Source of the DNA: Sinohyriopsis cumingii
Taxonomy: Eukaryota > Mollusca > Bivalvia > Unionida > Unionidae
Assembly: GCA_028554795.2 (NCBI GenBank)
Contig: CM068831.1
Span: 34,163,644-34,227,643, forward strand
Reading direction: 5' to 3'
DNA: 64,000 nucleotides
A program made the translations under genes and the position numbers. The notes under the pieces are model-generated. The model was not told the origin of the DNA. It saw only the letters and a program-made list of their open reading frames with translations, and did not search any database. How positions within the stretch are numbered: the first letter of the stretch is position 1; every line of letters begins with the position of its first letter. Below are positions 21,876-31,046 of this stretch, piece by piece.

Positions 21876-22207
21876 AAAATCTACCCGGGTTGCCCTGGGC
21901 GAAATATCCCGGAGAGAAGCATCTACCAGGATACAATTACTGCGGACCTGGTACGAGGCTCGATATAAGACTCAACGATAATAATCAACCAAATCCCGGC
22001 GAAGATCCAGTAAACGCCATCGATAACGCGTGTTACTATCATGATCTTGCGTATCGCAGCGGGGATTTACAACAAAGACATCTCGCTGATATTAGGCTAA
22101 TTCACGCACTAAACGCGATTCCTGACAAAAGTTTCAAAGAAAAATTGGCAACTTGGTTGATAAAAGGCGCAATGAAAGGTAAATTAGTACTCGGCGCTGG
22201 TAAATAA
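21872..22207 (+). CDS. Parvovirus-type phospholipase A2
   Basis: 111 codons. It carries the secreted-PLA2-like fold signature known from the VP1-unique region of parvoviruses: the calcium loop YNYCGPGTRLD (about 21-31) and the catalytic helix NACYYHDLAYRSGD (His57-Asp58). In parvoviruses this enzyme breaches endosomal membranes during entry. The same job in a Polinton virion is inferred. It is a stand-alone protein here, not fused to a capsid protein. It overlaps the zinc-ribbon gene by 4 bp, and the integrase starts 2 bp after its stop. The C-terminus is basic. Confidence 0.88.
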   Translation: MKNLPGLPWAKYPGEKHLPGYNYCGPGTRLDIRLNDNNQPNPGEDPVNAIDNACYYHDLAYRSGDLQQRHLADIRLIHALNAIPDKSFKEKLATWLIKGAMKGKLVLGAGK

Positions 22208-22209
22208 TA

Positions 22210-23160
22210 ATGGAGCAAATATATTATTCTCCGCGAGGTTTTTGGCGAGGAAAATCAGCAATAGCCAAACTCCCCAACTCAGCAAAAGTAAAACAATCCG
22301 TTGCTGAATCGTGGCTATTGAAACAGGCAGTCTGGCAAATTTATCTTCCTCCACCTATGAAAATATCATATGCGAGTTTCTCTGTCAGCGTCCCTAATGA
22401 AGTCCATCAGGCTGATTTAATGTTTCTTCCTTACGATACCGTCGACGGAGTCACATATAAATACGTGTTAACGGTTGTTGATATTGCTAGCAGATACAAG
22501 GAAGCCGAGCCGTTATCGAATAAAACAGCAACGGAGATCGCTAAGGCGTTTAGCGAAATTTATTCACGATCTCCATTAACATGGCCGAAGCTTCTCCAGG
22601 TTGACCCAGGTCGAGAATTTCTTGGCGCTGTTACTTCACTGATGAAAAAGAATAATGTTAAAATCCGTCGCGGTATTGTAGGTGTTCATCACAATCAAGC
22701 TATCGTTGAGAGATTCAATAAAACTCTTGCAGAACGATTATTCGGATACCAGTACGCGCGTGAATTTATTCAAGATAATCGATCTCATGATTGGGTATCG
22801 AGGTTGCCTCATGTGATTAACGCACTAAATAACGAGACAACGAGAACAATAGCAATGAAACCTGCAATTGCAATTACAAAACCAAATATACCCCTAAAGC
22901 GAGATTCCACAATTCCGCCTGTGCTAGGTAGCGTCACGGTCAGGTATTTATATAAAGAAGGCGAGGCCGAAGGAGGAAGAAAAAGAGCAACCGATCCAAA
23001 TTGGAGCGTTACGACACATAAAATATCCGCCGTAACAAGATCATCGGGAAGACCGGCAATTTATTTTCTAGATTCACTAGCGCCACAGCGCGGATTTACC
23101 AGGGAAGAATTACAAATAATACCGAAAGATACTCAACTACCGCCAGCGTCATTAATGTGA
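22210..23160 (+). CDS. Retroviral-type (rve) DDE integrase
   Basis: 316 codons from ATG 22210. An N-terminal helix-turn-helix-like segment (VKQSVAESWLLKQAVWQIYLPPP) precedes the rve catalytic core: D69 (VHQADLMF), D132 (LLQVDPGREF) and E167 (AIVERFNK), a 35-residue D-to-E step as in retroviral integrases. The C-terminal part (VTVRYLYK ... ITRSSGRPAIYFLDS-like) is the basic SH3/chromo-like DNA-binding region of Polinton integrases. It would join the element ends to target DNA and make the flanking duplications. Its 3' end overlaps the polymerase-helicase gene of the other strand by 28 bp. No lesion was seen. Confidence 0.93.
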   Translation: MEQIYYSPRGFWRGKSAIAKLPNSAKVKQSVAESWLLKQAVWQIYLPPPMKISYASFSVSVPNEVHQADLMFLPYDTVDGVTYKYVLTVVDIASRYKEAEPLSNKTATEIAKAFSEIYSRSPLTWPKLLQVDPGREFLGAVTSLMKKNNVKIRRGIVGVHHNQAIVERFNKTLAERLFGYQYAREFIQDNRSHDWVSRLPHVINALNNETTRTIAMKPAIAITKPNIPLKRDSTIPPVLGSVTVRYLYKEGEAEGGRKRATDPNWSVTTHKISAVTRSSGRPAIYFLDSLAPQRGFTREELQIIPKDTQLPPASLM

Positions 23161-26105
23161 AACCGAATTCTACCTAACTGAGATAATTTTCTTACTCTTG
23201 ACACGGCTAAATAAACTAAATTTGACCAGGAAATTCTATCATCGACAATCCAAACTTGGCCATCCACGGTTAATCCCTGCGATGAATGTATCGTTGTTGC
23301 GTATCCAAGTTTCCATGGCAATCTTTCTGCGTTTATCCCGTCATTAACAAGATTAATATCAACGAGAATAATATCGTTCAAGACCAGGATCTTTTCCTCT
23401 CCGCAGGGTAAAGTAACACTGATATTTTGTTTTCTGGTATCAGCGGGCCTGTAACATAACGGCACCTGCAATGTTGGAAATTTCTCGCAATGAAGCTTGA
23501 ATAACATATCCTGAATAATATCGCGAACAATTTTCCTACTAGCAACGATCAAATGATCGGGACGCCACAAATTTAGAAAAATATCCATCGGAGTCTCGTC
23601 GATTATTCTTCTCATCACATCGCATTGAATTTTATTCGGTTGTAATCGAATTATTTTCTTAAATTCAGTCAGTAAAATATCATCGGATCTATAATCAGCG
23701 TCGATTTCCTCATAATAGTCAACGAAATTCCTGAGCCATTCGTGAGGAGATTCACCATCAATCGGATCAGGCTGGCCATGATCTCCGCACATTATCACGG
23801 CTGTATTTTTCTCCTCCAGCCAGGTTAGGAACGATTTTAATACAACTAAATTTACTGTGCAAATTTCATCAAATATTATGATCTTGTTGATATATTTATT
23901 TCCCATACGAGCCGAATCCCATAATCCACCGCTGTATTTGAAATAACTATGATACGTACCAGAATCAACGCCGCGTTGCCTTATTTCTCGCGCTAATCTG
24001 TGAGTTGGAGTCAACACTATCATATCAGATTTCGCAAATAAATTTATCGCTCGCGTTGTTTTACCGCTACCGCCAGGTCCATTTAGGTAAACGAATTTGT
24101 TACGTGAAATCGGGTCAAATGCGGATGCAGCCGTCGATATTTCCTCAAATTTATCTCGATGAAATTTATCGCAATCTTCGACATCGGCGTCCTCACAGTA
24201 ATCTAGGATATCCTCGTTTTTTATCCTCCAAGTGCCCCAAGAGCCATCGGAGATTAAATTCTCCAGCCTATACTGATATTTCTTATCGATATAAAACGAG
24301 TCCGTTGCGACCCTTACCGCGATATCAGAAAATTTATTTATCATCGACAGTAAATTTATGCTCACATAAGCGAGCATCGATGATCTCAAATGCGTATACT
24401 GCGCTGATTCTCCGTCGAGATAGCTAATTACGGTACCTAATTTTTCTCCGTCAATAATAATATTCTCTCTGTTGCAGAATATTCCTCGCGACACTGTATC
24501 GGCTATAATAAAGTCCATCTCGGCATCGTTGATAAACAATCTAGCGTGTCGGTGTTTATGATCAACGGATCCTCCTTGAGTAAATTTGCCAATTATTTTT
24601 CTTCCGATATCTTTCGCGTTTTCACAATCCGTCGGCAACCACACTTCAGTTTGTTTCCTGTATGATATAATCGCCTCACTCACCGTCAATGATATCAACA
24701 TTGACGAATCCAGCATATACCTCAACAACACAATAGGGACCCATCTGCGTTGAGATAAATGCCGACCAAACTAAATATAACAAATTTTATGTAAATTTTC
24801 AGCAAACTCGAATGAAGTAACACAAGCGAATCCGGTCATGACAAAATCAGGTAACGGTCCGTTAATTGCTACCCTTGTCATTTCGTTGGTGGGATGGCCG
24901 AATTTAGCAAAATAATCCGCACAATCGCCATATCCGAGGAAACTTCCAGGATAGCACGCGCTCATATCAACGGATATCATGTCTTCGAAATAATATTTGG
25001 TATTCCACAATCCGCCATGGCCGTATTCGATACAGCTAAGTTGAATATCAGTGAGAAATTCATTCCTTGTGGGTTTCCACGAATTTCTCTCTCTGGCAGC
25101 GTGAGCAGCAACAGACGGAACAGTAAAACAATTTGTCAGTAACTGATCGGGATTTGACGAATATTTCACCGCGATATTTCTCATCGATTCATGCAATTTT
25201 TCATCTCGGTATATATCTCCTCGCGGCAATATAAATTGATCGTATCTTTCTTCGCTCGAGAATAACCAAACCGATATCGGATCAGATGCGGCTAATATTT
25301 TGATATATCGGAACATGGCATCGGAATTGTCCTTTGCGCCTTCCATGGGATAAAATTTAACAACCCGATCTCGCGGGAATATCATTACCGACTGCGACCA
25401 CGCATGTGAATTATGATCAATAATCTCGATTGGTACTCCTCGAGATCTATACGGCGACGAGTATAATATTTCTCCCGATAGCGTTTTCACGGTAATAGGA
25501 AATTTAAGTTTCTTGCTCAACACAGCAACATCGTCAATCGATGCGCCATCAACAACTGTCTTCGCCCACGCGTTAATTTTATTCAACCTCAACTGAGTCA
25601 GACCAGATCCACGACGAGCGTTTTTCATATGCTCGATAACGCGCTCGGCAACGCAATTTATCATCGGTGATTCTTTCATCGCAGGTAGATTTTTCACATC
25701 CGGGTTGTTATTTAGCCGATAAATTCCATAAACAACAGCGCTAGAAGGATACGCCCTGGCATAATAAGGACCATCGATTCCCAATAATAATCCTGGCTTC
25801 GAATTTTTATCAAGAACAACGTTTTTCTTACCGCCACGCACGGGATCTCGTTTATCGCGAATAATCCAAGTGTCGTCAGGCATTTGTGCGATGAATTTTA
25901 TTCCAAAGATAAATCGCTCCTCGGAATGCGAGTTTTTTATATGCTCGATTATCTTCTTGGCCCGTTCCAGATTCATCGTAGCATCAACAGAGTTAGTTTT
26001 CCATGTCGACCAAACATGAATCCCCCCATCATCGAAAAATTCTTTTTTGGCACGATCAACCTCAGGAATGATATATTCTGCCTCATCAAGATCAAATGCA
26101 TCCAT
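23133..26105 (-). CDS. Protein-primed family-B DNA polymerase fused to SF1 helicase (one internal TAG)
   Basis: 990 sense codons from ATG 26105, interrupted once by TAG (24771-24773, codon 445). The Pol1 homologue has TGG there, and the frame is open on both sides. The polymerase half shows motif A DMSACYPG (D380), motif B-like GRKIIGKFTQGG (about 501-512) and motif C VATDSFYI (D602). No classical exonuclease motif was clear to me. After a short linker the same frame continues into a superfamily-1 (Pif1/RecD-like) helicase: Walker A GPGGSGKTT (676-684), Walker B DEIC (746-749), GDHGQ (774-778), motif V TIHSSQGLT (about 937) and motif VI YLAVSRVRK (about 965). Both halves are also joined in Pol1, so the fusion is real. 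It should replicate the element from its TIRs. It overlaps the integrase tail. Confidence 0.85.
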
Positions 26106-26138
26106 TATTATATTTTAGACAAATATTTAAATTATAAT

Positions 26139-26486
26139 ATGCAGTGCAAATGGATACCAATCGGATCAACAAAATCATGCGACAAATCCTGCAGAGGCGA
26201 TTATTGTGGCGCTCACATATATGCGATTCGACGAGGCAGTAAAGGACCACAGCGGTGCTTAGTTTGTCAAGTTGGCACGCGAGGAAAAACTCGATTGTGT
26301 TTGTCCTGTGGAGGGAAAAATTATCGGGAATTGCGCCGGTATTACGAAAAAAGATCCTCGTCGGTGATAACCTGCGAAGAAGATTATATTAATCGATTCA
26401 AGGCAAATTACGATTTAGACAGATGGAATATTGTATATGAATCCAAAATCAACGATTCCTGCAATGACAATCACACACGAGTATAA
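26139..26486 (+). CDS. Cys-rich zinc-binding protein
   Basis: 115 codons from ATG 26139, only 33 bp from the divergent polymerase start, so the two share a promoter region. The N-terminal half holds CKW, CDKSC, CGAH, CLVC and CLSCGG, at least eight Cys plus a His with spacing suited to two zinc sites. The second half is basic and aromatic (YRELRRYYEK). The Cys pattern is fully conserved in the Pol1 copy. I do not recognise the family. A DNA- or RNA-binding role is a guess from composition. It overlaps the HNH gene by 23 bp. Confidence 0.65.
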   Translation: MQCKWIPIGSTKSCDKSCRGDYCGAHIYAIRRGSKGPQRCLVCQVGTRGKTRLCLSCGGKNYRELRRYYEKRSSSVITCEEDYINRFKANYDLDRWNIVYESKINDSCNDNHTRV

Positions 26487-27016
26487 ATCGCATCCAACGA
26501 TCAGTGGATACGAGGCATCTGCCGATGGTGTTGTCAGAAATATCAAAACAAAGTATCATGTCGGTAATGTTGGTAATTCGGGTTATTTGATATGTAACTT
26601 CAGCGAGAATAAAAAAAGAAAAAAAAACAAATTATCTTTCTCACAGATTTATATTCGAGTGTTTTCACGGACCTATCGGGGATGGTCTTGTTATCGATCA
26701 TATTGACGGAAATAAACTCAACAATAAAATAACAAATCTTCACGCGGTAACTCCGAGTGAAAATTTACTTCGCAGTAGTAACGTTGGTAAATATCCGAAA
26801 TATGCCAAGGCGGTTAAATCGATAAATCGAGAAACAAACGAGGAAATTATATTCGCGTCGATGCATGCAGCTGCAAAATATTTTAGTATTAATTCGACCT
26901 CAGTGCGACGAGTGGCAGAAAAAATAATCAACGCGACATTTTCCTACAAATTTGACGCGTGGATCGAATTTTCCTATATTCCGATAATATTCGATTCGGA
27001 GAGCGACGAAGAATAA
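26464..27016 (+). CDS. NUMOD4-HNH-NUMOD1 endonuclease (frameshifted)
   Basis: Starts at ATG 26464. The N-terminus (HPTISGYEASADGVVRNIKT) resembles NUMOD4, the DNA-binding module of intron-type nucleases. After an A-rich stretch (26609-26632) the frame shifts by one base, and the HNH nuclease core follows: ECFHGPIGDGLVIDHIDGNK and TNLHAVTPSENLL. A NUMOD1-like helix-turn-helix is next (MHAAAKYFSINSTSVRRVAE), with an acidic tail ending at TAA 27014-27016. The lesion lies in homopolymeric A. The Pol1 copy (14909-15420) confirms the architecture. Such nucleases cut DNA site-specifically and often act as selfish homing genes. Confidence 0.75.
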
Positions 27017-27041
27017 TTAAATATTACAAAATTAATATAAC

Positions 27042-27419
27042 ATGAATGAACAAACCATAAGCAATATCATCGAAGCTATCGATGACCTGAGAAAGAAAAA
27101 TATAAATCTTCCCTCGGAGTTGGACACGAATAAAATCCGATCCGAATTCGAGACGATTGTTCAAGGGAAACTCGAATACAAATACACGCTACCATCCGAA
27201 TACAAATTAATAAAGAAAATCCAAATCGCGATGTATCAATCACTTGCGACAGTCAGCGATGATCGCGTCGAGGATTTTGTTAAATTATCGACGCTAGTGG
27301 AGAAAGCTAGATTGATTTTATCAGAAGCGTACGAGTCAAAAAAAAATTACAAGCTCGCGCATCAGACAACTGAAAAAACTTGTCGATGAGAGCAAGGCCA
27401 AGGAAATCGCAGACTCTTG
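27042..27419 (+). CDS. Unknown small helical protein (frameshift near the end)
   Basis: ATG 27042 opens a 115-codon frame to 27389. The protein is predicted helical (IIEAIDDLRKKNINLPSELD) with a shared LPSEYKLIKK motif in both Polintons. After a run of nine A (27340-27348) homology to Pol1 moves to the +1 frame, which ends in a basic helix RIRQLKKLVDESKAKE and a stop at 27417-27419. The native protein was probably about 125 residues. No function is recognised. Confidence 0.6.
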
Positions 27420-27539
27420 AATTTTCCTGAAGATTTCCGCAAACAAAAAAAAAACAAAAATTAAAAAAATATATTAATTTTAAAAAAATTCCCTGGATTT
27501 TATTTATTTTTTTTGGCCTGTTTTCCCTGGAGGACGGAT

Positions 27540-29087
27540 TTACGATTTCACCAGCAGATTGATACTAACAGTTTCCCCGCGTATATCAAGCAAATTTCCT
27601 TTCTGATCCGTCAGTTTGAAATTTATCCTTGACAATAATCGATTATGACATCGCAGGTAAAATGGATTCACTGGCTCTTTTATTATCAAATAACCAGGAG
27701 AGGCGCTAGGTGAAAACGAATACAAGATAAATCCCTGCTGCGCTTGATTTGACTCTGACGAATCAACATTGTAGCTGCCTTCGACAACATCCGCGTGAAG
27801 ATAAATCGCGATAACTTCCGTTATATTAACGATACCTGGCGAGATATGCCGCCCCTGCCCGGTGGGATCATTATCGTGTTTGAGAATCGATTCTGATTGT
27901 ATTTTTTTAGTCCACGCGGCATGTAACTTCGGAAATAAATCATCGATGGTATCAGTGACGGATTTTCTCATTTTATCAACATCATAATCGGGAAATTTGA
28001 AATTTGGTAGCGTTTCCTTGGTTAATCCAAATACTCTCATGAATTTTTGTTTTTCTCCTGAATTTCTGATCAACTCGAATTTGCTAATAGGAAGAACATA
28101 ATCGGCAATTGATATATCGTCGACTATCGCCTGAATAAACATTCCATGATAATATTCAACATCATTCGCGAGTTGATTTAAAAACTTCACGCGTTTGATA
28201 ATTTCGCTACATGAGCCTGATTTATTTAAGATGCATTCATGAAAGGATTCCCGCAATAAATTTAATTGTATTGTATGTTCTTGAATAAATTCGTCGAGGG
28301 TTCTTCTTACCAAGATACCGTCTATGGGGGCTATTATCTTAATGTGGGTAGCGTCGAAGATTTCCACGCCGGGGGGAATTTTAGGAAGAGGCAACCACGA
28401 GAGAATTCTTTCGTTAATAAAAGTAAAAGCGAATATTACCAGGTTAAATTTGTGGTTATTCATGAGGTTGATGGCGCTATCGATCAGAGGCTTGTGTTTG
28501 ATATCTCCGTACCATCCTTCGTCGGTGGTAAAATCTTCTTTTTTTGGTTCCGGTAGTTCTGGAGGAGCTTCCTCGTACCAACCTGGAATAATAAAATCTG
28601 ATTTTTTTGGTTTTGCTAGAGGTGCGATTTCAGGCCAACCTAATATGGTCCTAATCGATGATTGGTAAATATCTACCATATACGGCGATTTCACTTCTAT
28701 CATCGATGACAGTGTTGGTTCATGCGCAGATATTTTTATTCCCGGAGTAGCATCGCCGGTTATATTTGATATTCTGGTGGTAAATTCCTTATCCAGCTGA
28801 TCAATTTCGTAACTGCCTGTTGGTATGCCAACGACGATCCAATCAGGCGTTCCATCGGGTTTGTTTTTGTTGGCAAAAACAAGCGAATTATTTGATAATA
28901 ATCTGCCAAATGATTTCGATCTAACATTAGGCCAGCTGTTGTAGACACGCAATTGTGTTAACGCAATTTCTTTGACGCTGATTGGTGTTAGAAAATTGAT
29001 GCTAAATTCTGGATTGGTTGAGCTTAACGATATTAACGTCGTTGTCGGTGGTGTCGTGTTTGTCACGATCTGGGCTAGCTCGGACAT
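27540..29087 (-). CDS. Penton-like/minor capsid protein with large central insert
   Basis: 515 codons from ATG 29087. The N-terminal ~160 residues (LSSTNPEFSINF, LRVYNSWPNVRSKS, IPTGSYEIDQLD, YMVDIYQSSIRTILGW) and the C-terminal ~100 residues (AQQGFILYSFSPSASPGYLI, RINFKLTDQKGNLLDIRGE) match the beta-rich protein that in many Polintons follows the pattern 'LETYNSIPN ... GSYE ... LGF ... YSFFP ... LTDQDG ... LRGE', regarded as penton or minor capsid. Between them lies an extra ~210-residue helical segment (about 165-375) with Pro/Glu-rich flanks (PPELPEPKKEDF), also present in Pol1. It is the last gene of the - strand virion block. Its start overlaps the membrane-protein gene by 86 bp. Confidence 0.7.
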   Translation of the reverse strand: MSELAQIVTNTTPPTTTLISLSSTNPEFSINFLTPISVKEIALTQLRVYNSWPNVRSKSFGRLLSNNSLVFANKNKPDGTPDWIVVGIPTGSYEIDQLDKEFTTRISNITGDATPGIKISAHEPTLSSMIEVKSPYMVDIYQSSIRTILGWPEIAPLAKPKKSDFIIPGWYEEAPPELPEPKKEDFTTDEGWYGDIKHKPLIDSAINLMNNHKFNLVIFAFTFINERILSWLPLPKIPPGVEIFDATHIKIIAPIDGILVRRTLDEFIQEHTIQLNLLRESFHECILNKSGSCSEIIKRVKFLNQLANDVEYYHGMFIQAIVDDISIADYVLPISKFELIRNSGEKQKFMRVFGLTKETLPNFKFPDYDVDKMRKSVTDTIDDLFPKLHAAWTKKIQSESILKHDNDPTGQGRHISPGIVNITEVIAIYLHADVVEGSYNVDSSESNQAQQGFILYSFSPSASPGYLIIKEPVNPFYLRCHNRLLSRINFKLTDQKGNLLDIRGETVSINLLVKS

Positions 29088-29532
29088 TATTAATATTCAT
29101 TTGTTCAATCTCCGAGTAAATACTTATCATTGCCGAAAATTCTAGATCGGAGATAACGCCATCGTTGAGACTCTCCGAAAGCAACGATGATAATCTCGAA
29201 TACGCGTCATTGACCTTGGTTAGTTTGTTTTTGTACAATGATAACTTTTCACTCGTGCACGAGGAGATTTTTTTCGCTACGATATTGAGAACACCAGCGA
29301 TTGTCGTTGTTGACGAGATTATTATTGTTGCAACGATCGGCGCTATTGTTGTTACCGCGGATAAAATTATTCCAGCACCGGCGACTACCGCAGATACCGT
29401 GTACACGACGACGTCAATGATAACTAACCTACGCTGGTATTTTTTTATTTTTGTTTGATATTCGTCTAGTAGTTTTTTTATCGAATCCTGCCATGATCGC
29501 GCCTGATTATAACGATAATCCGATGCGGTCAT
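29002..29532 (-). CDS. Two-helix membrane protein of the virion block
   Basis: 176 codons. A basic amphipathic N-terminus (YNQARSWQDSIKKLLDEYQT, KIKKYQRR) precedes two long hydrophobic segments (IDVVVYTVSAVVAGAGIILS and IAPIVATIIISSTTTIAGVL), then a helical, charged C-terminus. This is a typical hairpin membrane protein and could sit in a virion membrane or act in entry or exit. Similar proteins occur near Polinton fibre genes. It is tandemly duplicated in Pol1. Function unknown. Confidence 0.6.
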   Translation of the reverse strand: MTASDYRYNQARSWQDSIKKLLDEYQTKIKKYQRRLVIIDVVVYTVSAVVAGAGIILSAVTTIAPIVATIIISSTTTIAGVLNIVAKKISSCTSEKLSLYKNKLTKVNDAYSRLSSLLSESLNDGVISDLEFSAMISIYSEIEQMNINNVRASPDRDKHDTTDNDVNIVKLNQSRI

Positions 29533-29547
29533 TTATTAGTTATTTAT

Positions 29548-31046
29548 CTAGCCAATTGATTGGGGATTCTCTATCTCGGCAACTTTAAATGGCTCGGGAT
29601 CCTCCTCTTCGGCAACGCTGACCGTCTTGGGGGTATTGGTCATACCCCAACCAAATAAATATTCGAAAATTACAAAATAATGCACTGGTCCCATGTTGGT
29701 TCTATCCGATGGCGTTAATTTAAAAGTTTCAGTTTTATTTTCATCTATGGAAATAACGAAAAATCCAGGATGGTATTCATAAATTTCACGAAGAAGAGCC
29801 GTCACGTTAAATTTTATTAATGACTTCGAAATAATATATATTCGATATACACCTTGAATTGGCGCGGTAAAGTTAAAAGAATCATTATCGGGTGTCCAGG
29901 TAAAATATTCTGACCTCAGCACAAATGGTATATTGAGAAGAAGATTTGTTGTATATACCTCCGGTGGTACCGTAATAAGCCCCAACGCAGAAATATCCAA
30001 CGGTAACATTTCTACTTTGATTTCGTCGAAGCTTGTTGTTACGGCGAGAAGTTTCGCGTTGATTTCTTGAATTTTTCCATCGTTCGCTGATGTATCAACC
30101 TTTCACGTACCGCGTTAATTTCATCGTTAATTTTAGTAATATCCTCGTCGATTTTTCTTGTTTTCTCATCTGTCGATTCACGTATCGCGTTAAACCCCTT
30201 GGTAAATTCGGGAACAACAAGATCGTTGAGTTTATTAATTTCCTCGCTGATTTTTTTGTTGAGATCGTCGATTGTTGCTCTCTGACCTAACGAGATATTT
30301 ATTTTGGTAATTTCCTCGTTAATGGATTTTACTCTCTCGATGAGATCGCTGTGTGATGTTCTATCGGCTTTTTGAAATATTAGTGCACGTGCCGATTCAA
30401 TATCTTTGTTGATTTGGGCGATATCTTCGTTGATTTTTCTTGTTTTCTCGGTCAGATCGTTATGTGTAGTTGAGGAGGTTTCGATGAATTTTTTTATATC
30501 CTCGTCGAGTTTTTTACTGAGATTTTTTGATGTATCGTCTAGTTTTTTAAGATCGTTAGTTAGCTTGGTAAATCTTTTTGTCACTCGGTCCTGAAGATCG
30601 TCGTGTAATGCTTTATCAGCCTTCAGAAGCAACGTTGCTGATAACTCTTTGTCGGATTTTTCCACATCCGCGATATTGGCCTTTAAAAGCATCGCCGCTG
30701 ATAGCTCTTTGTCGGATTTTTCCACATCCGCGATATTGGCCTTTAGTGGTAATACCGCGATAATATCGGTAATATCAGCAATAGATTTTAATACCATCTC
30801 CGATTGGCGAGTAAACTGACTGATATGATTGCGGTATTCGTCTCGCTTGATTATATCAGTTATTTTCACGTTGCTGGTTTGTAATCTTCCTTCGGTATTT
30901 TGAAAAACAGCAACTTCGCCAGGGTCCACCTCTGACAGCGATAGAAGATTGTTAATATCGCTCTTGGTTGCGAACTTTGATAGATCGACGTCAGTCACTT
31001 CTGCTTTTTCCTTCCTGTAGATAAATCTACCGTAAATATCAACCAT
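29548..31046 (-). CDS. Trimeric-type fibre: coiled-coil shaft plus C1q-like head (frameshifted)
   Basis: The first part (31046-30039, 335 codons) starts with a short beta-like segment (EVAVFQNTEGRLQTSN) and then forms a long heptad coiled coil. Two near-identical segments of ~23 residues containing ANIADVEKSDKELSA lie near 30640-30740. The second part (to 29548) encodes a beta-rich domain with FTAPIQGVYRIYIIS, like the core of C1q/TNF-type heads. The coiled coil continues in the head frame upstream of the apparent head ATG (30009), and the Pol1 copy reads directly from coil to head. I therefore call one gene with a frameshift near 30095. By analogy with adenovirus fibre it would be the receptor-binding spike. 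Confidence 0.65.

Noticed and set aside
23133..24731. Separate helicase gene starting at the GTG at 24731
   Set aside because: The GTG is only the first non-stop start-like codon after TAG. Polymerase motifs B and C lie downstream of it in the same frame, so it is the continuation of the polymerase.
29548..30009. Independent 153-aa fibre-head gene
   Set aside because: The coiled coil continues upstream of its ATG in the same frame, and the Pol1 copy reads straight through, so it is treated as the 3' part of the fibre gene.
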